Under the pieces are notes generated by a model that was given only the letters and a program-made list of their open reading frames with translations, ran no database searches and was not told where the DNA came from. This document shows, in pieces, positions 6,874 to 15,401 of a DNA stretch of 29,967 bases (positions are counted from its first letter, which is position 1; each line of letters opens with the position of its first letter). The stretch comes from Acidobacteria bacterium UBA2161. Lineage in GTDB: Bacteria; Acidobacteriota; Vicinamibacteria; Vicinamibacterales; UBA823. Location of the stretch: assembly GCA_002328835.1 (NCBI GenBank), contig DCWN01000042.1, forward strand, positions 304,758 to 334,724, written 5' to 3'. The translations under genes were made by a program, and so were the position numbers.

Positions 6874-7850
6874 GACCGCCCCGGCTCCACGTGCCCGCCG
6901 AACTTCTCCCGCATCGCCGACAGAACCTTCTCGGCGAAGGTGTGATCCTGTCGCGACCGAAAACGGGCGTAGAGCGCAGCCGACAAGACGTCGGCGGGAA
7001 CGGCCTCCTCGACGGCGGTCTGGACCGTCCACCGCCCTTCGCCCGAATCCTCCACCACCCCGGTGTAGCGATCGAGGGCCGGGTCCTCGACCAGCGCGGC
7101 CGCCGTGAGATCGAGCAACCAGGACGACACCACACTGCCCCGCCGCCACACCTCGGCGACGTCGGCGAGGTTCAGGTCGTACCGGAGACCGTCGGGCCGA
7201 TCGGCTCGGCCCGCGGCCCGCATGATGTCGAAGCCCTCGGCGTACGCCTGCATCAGGCCGTACTCGATCCCGTTGTGCACCATCTTGACGAAGTGGCCGG
7301 CGCCGACAGGACCGCAGTGGACGTAGCCCTGCTCCGCCGTACCGGCGACCTCCTCGCGCCCGGGTGTGCGCGGGATCTCACCGCGCCCGGGCGCCAGCGT
7401 CCGGAAGATCGGGTCGAGTCTCCCCACGATGTCCGGCTTACCGCCGATCATCATCGAGTAGCCGCGCTCCAGGCCCCACACGCCCCCGCTGGTCCCCACG
7501 TCGACATAGCCGACGCCCCGCCCCGCCAGCGTCCGGGCACGCCGGACGTCGTCTTTGTAGAAGCTGTTGCCGCCATCGACGACGGCGTCGCCCGAGGCTA
7601 GCCGCTCGCCCAGCGCCACGACCGTCTCGTCGGTGATCCGTCCGGCCGGCACCATGACCCAGACGGCGCGCGGCACCTCGAGCGCCTCGACCAACGCGTC
7701 GAGCGACGCGGCGCCCGTCGCGCCTTCCGCGACCATCTGCTCGACCGCGTTCGAATCAACGTCGAAGACGACGCACTGATGGCCGCCCGCCATGAGGCGC
7801 CGCACCATGTTCGCGCCCATCCGTCCGAGGCCAACCATTCCTAGCTGCAT
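6870..7850 (-). CDS. gnd: 6-phosphogluconate dehydrogenase (decarboxylating), short type
   Basis: A 326-residue enzyme of the short, YqeC/GndA-like subgroup (about 300 residues, against about 470 for the long form). The N-terminal Rossmann motif is GLGRMGANM (7-15). DGGNSFYKDD is at 92-101, the catalytic KMVHNGIEYG has K189, N193 and E196, and SGEGRWT lies in the C-terminal domain. It converts 6-phosphogluconate to ribulose-5-phosphate and CO2; short forms are often NAD-preferring, which I cannot judge here. GGAG about six bases before the ATG supports the start. It lies 28 bases after pgi and overlaps zwf by four bases. Confidence 0.95.
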   Translation of the reverse strand: MQLGMVGLGRMGANMVRRLMAGGHQCVVFDVDSNAVEQMVAEGATGAASLDALVEALEVPRAVWVMVPAGRITDETVVALGERLASGDAVVDGGNSFYKDDVRRARTLAGRGVGYVDVGTSGGVWGLERGYSMMIGGKPDIVGRLDPIFRTLAPGRGEIPRTPGREEVAGTAEQGYVHCGPVGAGHFVKMVHNGIEYGLMQAYAEGFDIMRAAGRADRPDGLRYDLNLADVAEVWRRGSVVSSWLLDLTAAALVEDPALDRYTGVVEDSGEGRWTVQTAVEEAVPADVLSAALYARFRSRQDHTFAEKVLSAMREKFGGHVEPGRS

Positions 7851-7878
7851 GTCTGCTCCGGTCAGTCGTCTGTGGATC

Positions 7879-9618
7879 TCACCCTGACAGCGCGCTGCCC
7901 ACGACGCACTCGAGCCTCGCCAGGCCCGAGGCCACGTCCGCGCCGAGGTGCACCCGCAGCGCGCGGCGCTTCCGCTCCGCGAGGACGTCGAAATCGCCCC
8001 TCGCCTGCGCCGCCTTCACGACGCCGAACGAGTAGGCCCGGCCCGGGATCGACAGGTCGGCCGCATCGTCGGCGGTGATCTGCAGGAACACACCGCTGTT
8101 CGGCCCGCCCTTGTAGGCCTGGCCGGTCGAGTGGAGGTAACGCGGCCCGAACCCGACACAGGTCGCCGCGCGGGTCCGGTCGCGGATGACCCGGCGCATC
8201 CGACACAGCGCCGCCTCGTGCGCCGGGTTCATCTCCAGATAGGCGAGCAGCCCACAGTAGTCGCCCGAGCCGAGTCGGCCGAGATGGGCTGCCAGCACGT
8301 CCGCGGGCGCCGCCCCCGCGGCGCGCAGCGCCTCCCGATTCAGATCGTCGGCGAACAGGGCCAGCTCGTCGTCCGCGGCGAACGCTGTCTCCGACGGCAG
8401 GCGGCCGGAGGCCTCGTAGGCATCGGTGAGCGCCCGCGTCGCGACCTTGCTCGCCTCGACGTCAGGCTGATCGAACGGGTTGATCCCGAGCACGGCACCG
8501 GCGACCGCCGTCGCGATCTCCCACCGGAAGAACTCCCCCGCCAGGTCGTACGGGTCGCGGAGCGTGATCCGGACGACCGGGTGCCCGGCCGCCTCGAGCG
8601 CATTGATCGCTGCCGCGTGGGCTGCCGCGCCGGCCTGGTCGGCGTCCGCATCGGCGTCCACACCGATCGACACGAACACGCGGTCGTTACCGTAGACCTC
8701 GGGCGAGCCGGCGGGTTCGCCGTCGACCGGAACGAGCCCGACGCCGTTCTTGCCAGTCGACTCGGCCAGCAGCTGCTCGAACCAGGCGCCCAGCGGACGC
8801 ACACCGCTCGACAGAGCGAGCGTCACCTTGTCGCGCCCGGACCGCGCGCCGAGGCCAAGCGCGAGGCCGAGCTGCACGCCCGGATTGCTGGCGACCGGCC
8901 GGTCGACCCCACAGCCTGCCACCATCTCGGCGGCGCGCGCGAGGAAGCATTCGACGTCGAGGCCCATGACCGCGGCGGGCACCATGCCGAAGTCCGACAG
9001 CGCCGAGTAGCGTCCGCCGATGCTCCTAACGCCCGGGGCGATCGCCTGGAATCGCCGTCGCTTCGCGACCGTCTCGAGCCTCGAGCCGGGATCGGTCACG
9101 GCGATGAAATGCTCGCCCGCGCGATCGCCCAGGCGCTCCGCAACCAGCCCGTGGAAGTAGTCCGAGAAGAGATCCGGTTCGAGCGTCGTCCCCGACTTGC
9201 TGGCGACGATGAACAGGCAGCGTTCGAGATCGACCGCGGCCTCGACCGACGCGACCTGCGCCGGGTCGGTCGAATCGAGCACCCGCAGCCGCGGCGCGCC
9301 GTCGAACGGGCCCAGGCAGCGACTCAGCACGTCCGGACAGAGACTGGAGCCGCCCATGCCGAGCACGACCGCGTCGCGGAAGCCCCCGCGCGCGGCATGA
9401 CTCGCCAATGCCCTGAAGTGGGAGGCGCGTGTTTGCTGCGTCGAGACGATATCGAGCCAGCCGAGCCAGCCGGCCTCGTCGGCTCCGGTCCAGAGCGTGG
9501 CGTCGCGCGCCCAGAGCCGGGCGACGCGTCCGGTCGTCTCCCACTCGGCCGTGGCGTCGCGGAGCACACCGGTGAACGCCGCGTCGCCCGAGATCGTCTG
9601 GCGCAGGGTTCCTTCCAT
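7879..9618 (-). CDS. pgi: Glucose-6-phosphate isomerase, Tal-Pgi-type
   Basis: A 579-residue isomerase that interconverts glucose-6-phosphate and fructose-6-phosphate. The SIS-fold phosphate-binding segments are visible: GMGGSSL (87-93), DSTDPAQV (115-122) and SKSGTTLEPDLF (140-151). The N-terminus (ARDATLWTGADEAGWLGWLDI) and overall layout resemble the C-terminal half of bifunctional transaldolase/Pgi fusion proteins rather than E. coli Pgi, but no transaldolase domain precedes it here. The ATG at 9618 is preferred because the frame beyond it crosses a promoter-like region and the flavoprotein stub on the other strand. It is the first gene of the pgi-gnd-zwf operon and diverges from the sirtuin gene. 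Confidence 0.92.
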   Translation of the reverse strand: MEGTLRQTISGDAAFTGVLRDATAEWETTGRVARLWARDATLWTGADEAGWLGWLDIVSTQQTRASHFRALASHAARGGFRDAVVLGMGGSSLCPDVLSRCLGPFDGAPRLRVLDSTDPAQVASVEAAVDLERCLFIVASKSGTTLEPDLFSDYFHGLVAERLGDRAGEHFIAVTDPGSRLETVAKRRRFQAIAPGVRSIGGRYSALSDFGMVPAAVMGLDVECFLARAAEMVAGCGVDRPVASNPGVQLGLALGLGARSGRDKVTLALSSGVRPLGAWFEQLLAESTGKNGVGLVPVDGEPAGSPEVYGNDRVFVSIGVDADADADQAGAAAHAAAINALEAAGHPVVRITLRDPYDLAGEFFRWEIATAVAGAVLGINPFDQPDVEASKVATRALTDAYEASGRLPSETAFAADDELALFADDLNREALRAAGAAPADVLAAHLGRLGSGDYCGLLAYLEMNPAHEAALCRMRRVIRDRTRAATCVGFGPRYLHSTGQAYKGGPNSGVFLQITADDAADLSIPGRAYSFGVVKAAQARGDFDVLAERKRRALRVHLGADVASGLARLECVVGSALSG

Positions 9619-9627
9619 CCTTTGGCT

Positions 9628-9633
9628 ATTATG
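9628..9633 (-). promoter_or_regulatory. Putative pgi -10 element close to the start codon
   Basis: CATAAT on the minus strand lies nine bases before the pgi ATG (9618). If used, transcription would begin almost at the start codon, giving a leaderless or very short leader. The only purine-rich stretch (AAAGG) directly abuts the ATG and is too close for a normal ribosome binding site. No clear -35 is visible. Confidence 0.4.
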
Positions 9634-9682
9634 TCGTGTTGCAGCGCGATGACGGGAACCTGCTGCCGATAGGACGCCTTCG

Positions 9683-9763
9683 ATGCCCACGCGATACGAC
9701 GCGATCGTGATCGGGACCGGCCAGGCCGGCCCTGATCGCGGTGGCCTGAAGCCACTGGAGTAG
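9683..9763 (+). pseudogene. N-terminal stub of an FAD-dependent pyridine-nucleotide oxidoreductase
   Basis: A 26-codon frame beginning MPTRYDAIVIGTGQAG is the textbook start of flavoprotein disulfide reductases (mercuric reductase/lipoamide dehydrogenase group): beta strand plus GxGxxG dinucleotide-binding loop. After residue 17 the match stops, and the sequence runs through GGLKPLE to a TAG at 9761. The rest of the roughly 450-residue enzyme is absent. The stub is in the same frame as, and 12 bases upstream of, the sirtuin gene. I read it as the remnant of a gene removed by deletion, with the junction near 9733. A small hairpin, GTGGC/GCCAC, sits at the break. Confidence 0.65.
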
Positions 9764-9775
9764 CTGCTGAACGCC

Positions 9776-10534
9776 GTGGCTTCGCTCGTCGCCCTCGTCA
9801 CACCACTCGCCGAGCGGCTGCGAACCGCGACCCGGGTCACCGTCCTCACCGGCGCCGGCGTCTCGGCCGCCAGCGGCGTCCCGACCTTCCGTGGAGCGAA
9901 CGGTCTCTGGAAGCAGCACCGACCGGAATCCCTGGCAACCGCGGAGGCGTTCGCACGCGACCCCGCTCTGGTCTGGGAGTGGTACGCCTGGCGGCGGTCG
10001 ACGATCGCGGCCTGCCGGCCGAACCGGGCGCATGAGGTGATCGCGGCCTGGGGTCGGCGATATGCCGACTTCACCCTCATCACCCAGAACGTCGACGGCC
10101 TCCACGAAGCCGCCGGCACCCGCCACGTCGTCCGGATGCACGGGTCGCTCTGGGAACTCCAGTGCTGGAATCGCTGCGCGGTCGCACCGGCGCGCTGGGA
10201 GGACCGCCGCGCCGACTTCGTTGAACTCCCGCCGCGATGCCCACACTGCCACGGCCTCGTCCGCCCCGGCGTCGTCTGGTTCGGCGAATCGCTCGACCCC
10301 GAGGTCCTGCGGCAATGTGACGCCGCCCTCGACTGCGATCTCTTCCTGACGATCGGCACGTCCTCGGTCGTCTACCCGGCGGCGTCGCTCGCGCCCGAGG
10401 CGAAGCGGCGGGGCGCCTACACGGTCGAGATCAATCCGGACACCACGCCGGCGTCGGCCACGCTCGACCTCGCGATTCAGGCGCCGGCCGAGGCCGCCCT
10501 CGATGCCGTCGACCGGTCGGCGCGGATATCATGA
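9776..10534 (+). CDS. Sir2-family NAD-dependent protein deacylase (class III-like)
   Basis: A 252-residue sirtuin that transfers acyl groups from lysines to NAD+, releasing nicotinamide. The NAD motif GAGVSAASGVPTFRG spans 26-40, TQNVDGLH is at 103-110 and the catalytic His is H122 in MHGSLW. The zinc site is C130, C134, C155 and C158. GTSSVVYPA and EINPD complete the Rossmann domain. Y70 and R73 (YAWR) reproduce the Y-x-x-R pair of SIRT5/CobB-type enzymes that read succinyl or malonyl groups, so desuccinylase activity is plausible. The GTG at 9776 is the only reasonable start between the in-frame TAG at 9761 and the conserved domain. It is followed after 10 bases by the PhyH gene. Confidence 0.92.
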   Translation: MASLVALVTPLAERLRTATRVTVLTGAGVSAASGVPTFRGANGLWKQHRPESLATAEAFARDPALVWEWYAWRRSTIAACRPNRAHEVIAAWGRRYADFTLITQNVDGLHEAAGTRHVVRMHGSLWELQCWNRCAVAPARWEDRRADFVELPPRCPHCHGLVRPGVVWFGESLDPEVLRQCDAALDCDLFLTIGTSSVVYPAASLAPEAKRRGAYTVEINPDTTPASATLDLAIQAPAEAALDAVDRSARIS

Positions 10535-10544
10535 ACCAGGAACG

Positions 10545-11336
10545 ATGCTCACCGAGACACAGCGGCAGGAATTCGCCGATCGAGGCTATCTTCGTCTCGA
10601 GCAGGCGTTCTCGACGTCGGAGGCGGCCGCCATGGAGGACCTCGTCTGGTCGGCCCTGACCGAGCGGCAGGGCGTCACACGCGATGAGCCCGAGTCGTGG
10701 TCGGCGGCGGTCATCACCGGTCTCCAGGATCTCAAGACCGACGCGGTCTTCGATCCGATTGGCGGTCCAGCGACGACCGGCGCGCTCGACGACCTGCTGG
10801 GTCCGGATGCCTGGCTCCGGCCGCGTCAGTGGGGCCAGTTCCTGGTGACCTTCCCGCGCCGCGGCGACGCGATCGATCCGTTCACGAAAGCGATCTGGCA
10901 CAGCGACTTCGACTACGCGACCGATCCCGATCGGCTCGCGGGCGCGCTCGTCTTCAGCTTCCTCTCGACGGTGGCGCCGCACTCGGGCGGCACGGCCATC
11001 CTGGAGGGGTCGCATCGGGTTGTCCAACGGTTCGTCTCCGTTCGGCCCCGCGCCGAACTCGAGCCGATGAAGCGCGCCCGAAAGGCACTCCTGCAAAGCG
11101 ACCCCTGGCTGACCCGGCGCGCGTCGGACGGGGGAGACGACTGGCTGGAGCGGAATGTCGGGCGCGACGCGACGATTGACGGCGTCGAGGTTCGGGTCGC
11201 CGAACTGATCGGCGCGCCGGGCGACGTCGTCATCGGCCACCCGTGGCTGCTGCATGCACCGGCGCCCAACCGCGCAACGCAGCCGCGCATGATGCGCGTC
11301 CAGCGGATTCACGCAACCGAACCGCCGTCGTCGTGA
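10545..11336 (+). CDS. Phytanoyl-CoA dioxygenase (PhyH) family protein
   Basis: A 263-residue member of the Fe(II)/2-oxoglutarate-dependent PhyH family. The facial triad is visible as H119 and D121 (WHSDFDY) and a distal His, most likely H237 in GHPWLLHAPAPN. The usual following segment SGGTAILEGSHR (147-158) is present, and an Arg for 2-oxoglutarate lies near 248-251. Substrates in this family vary widely (fatty acyl chains, secondary metabolites, ectoine), so the substrate is unknown. The ATG at 10545 is chosen over upstream in-frame codons because those overlap the sirtuin stop region and the domain starts at LTETQRQEFADRGYL. AGGA is five bases upstream. It probably shares a transcript with the sirtuin and is convergent with glcF. 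Confidence 0.9.
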   Translation: MLTETQRQEFADRGYLRLEQAFSTSEAAAMEDLVWSALTERQGVTRDEPESWSAAVITGLQDLKTDAVFDPIGGPATTGALDDLLGPDAWLRPRQWGQFLVTFPRRGDAIDPFTKAIWHSDFDYATDPDRLAGALVFSFLSTVAPHSGGTAILEGSHRVVQRFVSVRPRAELEPMKRARKALLQSDPWLTRRASDGGDDWLERNVGRDATIDGVEVRVAELIGAPGDVVIGHPWLLHAPAPNRATQPRMMRVQRIHATEPPSS

Positions 11337-11366
11337 GCGGTCCCGCGCCTAGACCCACAACTGGGG

Positions 11367-12641
11367 TTAGAGCCGTGTCCCGCGGATCGCCGCGTCGACG
11401 ATCTCGATCGGATGGACGAGACGCACCGGCTGGCCCGCCGTGCGTCCGGCCGCGGCGAGCTGCAGCAGGCAGCCCGCGTTCCCGGTGGCGACCAGGTCGG
11501 CGTCGAGGTCGAGGATGGCGGCGATCTTCCGGGCACCCAGCGCGGCGGCGGCCTCGGGCTGCACGAGGTTGTAGATTCCCGCGCTGCCGCAGCACAGCTC
11601 CCCCGCGGCCGGCGTCACGACGCTCACCCCCGGGATCGCCTCGAGCAATCGGCGCGGCTGCGCGCGCACGCCCTGGCCGTGCGCGAGGTGGCACGCGTCG
11701 TGGTACCCGATGCGAGCGTCGATCGGATGGCGCGTGGCCCGCGTCGGCCCGATCTCGTCCAGTACCTCCGTGACATCACCGACGCGTGCGGCGAAGGCCG
11801 CGGCGCGCTCCGCCCATTCCGGGTCATCGACGAACAGCCGGCCGTACTCCTTCATCGCGGCGCCGCAGCCGGCCACGTTGACCGCGATCCGATCGACGGG
11901 GCTCCGCTCGAACGCGGCGATCACGCGGCGTGCGAGCGTCTTGGCCTCGCGCTCCCGCCCCGCGTGCAGCGCCAGCGCGCCGCAGCACCCTTGATCGACC
12001 GGCGCCACAACGTCGCATCCCTCGGCCGCGAGGACGCGCGCCGTGGCCCGATTCACATCCGCGAAGAAGACGCGCTGGACGCATCCGGTGAGCAGGCCGA
12101 CTGTGGCGCGTCGGGTCCCCTCGGCCGGCGTTCGCGCCGGCAGCGACCGACCAGCCGCCACCGATCGGGGCGCCAGCCGAACGAGGGCACCGAGCCTCGC
12201 CGGAAGCCGATCGAGCCAACCGCGTCGGTCGAGCCAGTCGCCGAGGCTCGTCACGGCAGCCATCGGCGCGGCGACCCACCGCAGTCGGCCTGGATACGGC
12301 AGGATCTGAAACACGAGGGTCCTGAAGAGGCGATCGGCGAGCGGACGCCGGAACTCCGCTTCAATGCCTGCGCGGGTCTGTTCGATGAGCGGACCGTAGT
12401 CGACGCCAGACGGACAGGCCGTCGTGCACGCCAGGCATCCGAGACAGGCATCCATCCGCCGGACGAGCGCATCGGCGATCGGCACGCGGCCGTCGGCTTC
12501 GGCCCGCATCAGATGCAGCCGGCCGCGTGGCGAGTCCATCTCCTGACGCCACAGGACGTAGGTCGGACAGGAGGGCAGACAGAAGCCGCAATGGACGCAG
12601 GCGGCCAGCCGAGCGCGGCGCTCGGAAGACGCGGTGTTCAT
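11367..12641 (-). CDS. glcF: Glycolate oxidase iron-sulfur subunit
   Basis: A 424-residue protein with two ferredoxin-type 4Fe-4S motifs at the N-terminus (C15, C18, C21, C25 in CVHCGFCLPSCP; C66, C69, C72, C76 in CLGCLACTTACP). Two CCG-type cysteine-rich domains follow (DQGCCGALALHAG and GELCCGSAGIYNL), as in GlcF and heterodisulfide reductase-like subunits. With GlcD and GlcE it passes electrons from glycolate (or D-lactate) to the quinone pool at the inner face of the membrane. The ATG at 12641 overlaps the glcE stop by four bases (ATGA). It is the last gene of the run and ends 30 bases from the convergent PhyH gene, with only a weak ACCC/GGGT hairpin in the gap. Confidence 0.94.
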   Translation of the reverse strand: MNTASSERRARLAACVHCGFCLPSCPTYVLWRQEMDSPRGRLHLMRAEADGRVPIADALVRRMDACLGCLACTTACPSGVDYGPLIEQTRAGIEAEFRRPLADRLFRTLVFQILPYPGRLRWVAAPMAAVTSLGDWLDRRGWLDRLPARLGALVRLAPRSVAAGRSLPARTPAEGTRRATVGLLTGCVQRVFFADVNRATARVLAAEGCDVVAPVDQGCCGALALHAGREREAKTLARRVIAAFERSPVDRIAVNVAGCGAAMKEYGRLFVDDPEWAERAAAFAARVGDVTEVLDEIGPTRATRHPIDARIGYHDACHLAHGQGVRAQPRRLLEAIPGVSVVTPAAGELCCGSAGIYNLVQPEAAAALGARKIAAILDLDADLVATGNAGCLLQLAAAGRTAGQPVRLVHPIEIVDAAIRGTRL

Positions 12642-13915
12642 GCTCGGCCCTCGGCGAAGGGCCATCGTCCCTGGCTCAGGATGCCTTCGGGATCGAACCG
12701 GCGCTTGACCGCATCCATGACACGGGCGGCATCACCCATCGCCCCCCACGGACCGACCTTGGCCCGAAGTGCCGGGGAGCCCCGCAGTACGACGACGTGG
12801 CCGCCGCCGCCCTCCACCCGGAGCCGCAACCGGTCGACGATCGACTGCGATGCCGCAGCGTCGCTCCCTATCCGGGCGTGGAGCGCGCCGGTCTCGACGC
12901 GGCCGGCCAGCTGCCCGTCGACCCCGTGATGCCGTAGCAGGCCGGCGAACTCCTCCAGGAGGCCGGGCAGTTGGTCGGGCAAGAGCCCTATCCGGCAGAC
13001 ATCGTCCTCACGGCCCCAGACCGCATCGTGATGCGCCGTCCAGCGCTCGGTCTCGGCTGCCCCGGTCAGGACCCGCGTGTCGGCCGCACCGCATCCGCGC
13101 CAGAGAGCGGCGACCTCCTCAGCCTGGCGCTCAGAGGCCTCCTGCACCGTCTCGAAGCGCGCCAGGAGGGCGAACGGGGGTCCCTGCACCTCCAGGGCGC
13201 TCGGCGTCAGCTGGCTCGCCATGACGGCGCGGATCGCGCCCTCGATCGTCCCGGAATTGAGGCCGGCAGCGACGACCGTTCGCGAGGCTGGCGGCAATGG
13301 CGACAACTTGAAAGTCGCCTGGACGACGACCCCGAGCGCGCCAAACGACCCGGTCAGCAGCCTCGAGAGGTCGTAGCCGGCCACGTTCTTCACGACGATC
13401 CCGCCCGCGCTCGCAATTGCGCCGTCGGCACGCACGAACGTGACGCCCAGAATGAGCTCGCGCGGCGCGCCATGTCGGTGGCGGCGCGGGCCGGCGTCAT
13501 TGGTGGCCACGATCCCGCCGATCGTTGCGCGCGCGGCGTACGCTGGGTCGAGCGGCAGCCACTGGCCCTCGCGCCGAAGCAACTCGTTCACCCGGCCGAG
13601 GGGGGCACCGGCCTGCACGGTCGCCGTCAGGTCGCCATGGCGATGCGCGACGACAGCATCCAGACGGCCGAGCGACAGCAAGAGATCGATCCGTCGCGGG
13701 ACCCCGCCCCACTCGAGCTTCGTGCCGGCGCCCGTGGGGACGACGGCCAGACGCCGCCCGTGCGCCCAGCGCAGCGTTTCCGAGACGGCCGCCACGCTCT
13801 CGGGTGCGACGACGATCGCCGGCACGACCCCGCAGACGGCCGTCGAGCCGACCTGGACGGCATCCTCCCCCGCCACGCGCGCCGCGACCGCCGCAAGTTC
13901 GTCGACCGCGGCCAT
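12638..13915 (-). CDS. glcE: Glycolate oxidase FAD-binding subunit GlcE
   Basis: A 425-residue FAD-linked oxidase of the PCMH/VAO fold, the smaller flavin subunit of glycolate dehydrogenase. The FAD site reads VVPTGAGTKLEWGG and, further on, DPAYAARATIGGIVATNDAG; GGIVVKNVAGYDLSRLLTGSFG is in family agreement. The start ATG at 13915 shares one base with the glcD stop (TGATG), which argues for translational coupling; the longer frame upstream is a shadow of glcD. It is somewhat longer than E. coli GlcE (about 350 residues), mainly in the C-terminal half, with no obvious extra domain. Confidence 0.93.
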   Translation of the reverse strand: MAAVDELAAVAARVAGEDAVQVGSTAVCGVVPAIVVAPESVAAVSETLRWAHGRRLAVVPTGAGTKLEWGGVPRRIDLLLSLGRLDAVVAHRHGDLTATVQAGAPLGRVNELLRREGQWLPLDPAYAARATIGGIVATNDAGPRRHRHGAPRELILGVTFVRADGAIASAGGIVVKNVAGYDLSRLLTGSFGALGVVVQATFKLSPLPPASRTVVAAGLNSGTIEGAIRAVMASQLTPSALEVQGPPFALLARFETVQEASERQAEEVAALWRGCGAADTRVLTGAAETERWTAHHDAVWGREDDVCRIGLLPDQLPGLLEEFAGLLRHHGVDGQLAGRVETGALHARIGSDAAASQSIVDRLRLRVEGGGGHVVVLRGSPALRAKVGPWGAMGDAARVMDAVKRRFDPEGILSQGRWPFAEGRA

Positions 13916-15369
13916 CAGAACCGCTCGGCCAATCCGGCGCGCTCGGCCGGGTGCGCCCGGTAGGGGCCCGGCACCTCCCCGCACAGGCGGGGCGTTGGGA
14001 AGATCTTCTGCGGATTGCAGAGTCCTGAGGGATCGAACGCGCACCGCAGGCGCTGCATCGTGTCGAGATCGACCTCGCTGAACATCTTCGGCATGTGCGC
14101 TGCCTTGTCGGCGCCGACGCCGTGCTCCCCCGTGATCGACCCACCCACCTCCACGCAGTACTGGAGAATCTCACCACCCACGTCGGCCGCGAGCGCGGCC
14201 TGCCCTACCACCGCGCCGTCGTAGCAAATGAGCGGGTGGAGGTTGCCATCGCCCGCGTGAAACACGTTCCCGATCCGCAGTCCGGATCGCCCTGCCAGCG
14301 CGCGGATCCGCCGCAGGACTTCCGACAGCTTCGTCCGGGGGATCACGCCGTCCTGGACGTAGTAGTCCGGCGAGACCCGACCCATCGCAGCGAACGCCGC
14401 CTTCCGCCCCGTCCAGAAGCGCGCGCGCTCCTCGGCATCGGCCGCCACGCGGACCTCGCTCGCCCCAGCCTCGCGGCAGACCGACTCGACGCGACGAAAC
14501 AAGGCGTCGACTTCGGCACGCTGACCGTCGAGTTCGACGATCAGCACGGCCTCCGCCTGCGGGAAGTTGGGATGCACGGCGGCCTCGGCCGCCTCGATCG
14601 TCAGCCGATCCATCATCTCGACCGCTGCCGGGATGATCCCAGCCGCGATGATGCCGGACACCGCCGCGCCCGCGGCGTCGGTGGACGGGAACGCCGCCAG
14701 GAGCGTCCTGACATCCTCGGGAAGCCGCAGCAGTCGCAGGACGACCTCGGTCACGATGCCCAGGGTGCCTTCGGATCCGACCAGCGCACCGACCAGGTCG
14801 AACCCCGGCGTGTCGGGGACCGGGCCTCCCAACCGGACCAGTGCGCCATCGGGCATGACCAGTTCGAGGCCGAGAACGTGATGCACCGTGAAGCCGTACT
14901 TCAAACAGTGCGCGCCACCGGAGTTCTCGGCGACGTTGCCGCCGATCGAGCAGACCTGCTGCGACGATGGGTCGGGCGCGTAGTAGAGCCCGAACGGCGC
15001 CGCCCGACGGCTGATCTCGAGGTTGGTGACCCCTGGCTGGACGGTCATCCGGCGGTTGGGCGCGTCGATGTCGAGGATTCGATCGAGCCGCGTCAGGACG
15101 ATGAGGACGCCGTCCTCGACCGGCAAGGCGCCGCCCGACAGCCCGGTGCCGTGTCCCCGTGCCACGAACGGCACGCCGGCACTGTGGCAGAGGCGGACCA
15201 CCTCTTGCACTTGCGGCACGCTCACCGGCAGCACGACCACGCCGGGCACGGCCCGCAGGTGGGTCAGCGCGTCGGATTCGTAGGTGATGCGGTCGGCCAC
15301 GCCGTCGATCAGGCCGCTCTCGCCGACGATGTCGCGGAGCGCGCGCAGGAAGCGCTCATCTATGTTCAT
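13915..15369 (-). CDS. glcD: Glycolate oxidase FAD-linked catalytic subunit GlcD
   Basis: A 484-residue flavoprotein of the GlcD/D-lactate dehydrogenase family. FAD-binding motifs are VPFVARGHGTGLSGGALP and SIGGNVAENSGGAHCLKYG. The C-terminal domain carries GNVFHAGDGNLHPLI and the GSITGEHGVGADKA signature with the conserved His/Glu. It oxidises glycolate to glyoxylate (D-lactate is the usual alternative substrate). pncB ends only 32 bases upstream on the same strand, so glcD is either expressed from a promoter inside pncB or co-transcribed with it. The glcD, glcE and glcF order is canonical and the genes overlap. Confidence 0.95.
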   Translation of the reverse strand: MNIDERFLRALRDIVGESGLIDGVADRITYESDALTHLRAVPGVVVLPVSVPQVQEVVRLCHSAGVPFVARGHGTGLSGGALPVEDGVLIVLTRLDRILDIDAPNRRMTVQPGVTNLEISRRAAPFGLYYAPDPSSQQVCSIGGNVAENSGGAHCLKYGFTVHHVLGLELVMPDGALVRLGGPVPDTPGFDLVGALVGSEGTLGIVTEVVLRLLRLPEDVRTLLAAFPSTDAAGAAVSGIIAAGIIPAAVEMMDRLTIEAAEAAVHPNFPQAEAVLIVELDGQRAEVDALFRRVESVCREAGASEVRVAADAEERARFWTGRKAAFAAMGRVSPDYYVQDGVIPRTKLSEVLRRIRALAGRSGLRIGNVFHAGDGNLHPLICYDGAVVGQAALAADVGGEILQYCVEVGGSITGEHGVGADKAAHMPKMFSEVDLDTMQRLRCAFDPSGLCNPQKIFPTPRLCGEVPGPYRAHPAERAGLAERF

Positions 15370-15401
15370 CGTTCATCAATGCGTGCAGACCGCCACAGCC
15401 C

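Noticed and set aside
7948..9672. 574-codon plus-strand frame opposite pgi
   Set aside because: Its His/Arg/Gly-rich composition without recognisable domains is typical of antisense frames in GC-rich genes. pgi on the minus strand has clear motifs.
11337..11366. Terminator between PhyH and glcF
   Set aside because: Only a 4-bp ACCC/GGGT stem with a large loop is present; too weak to annotate.
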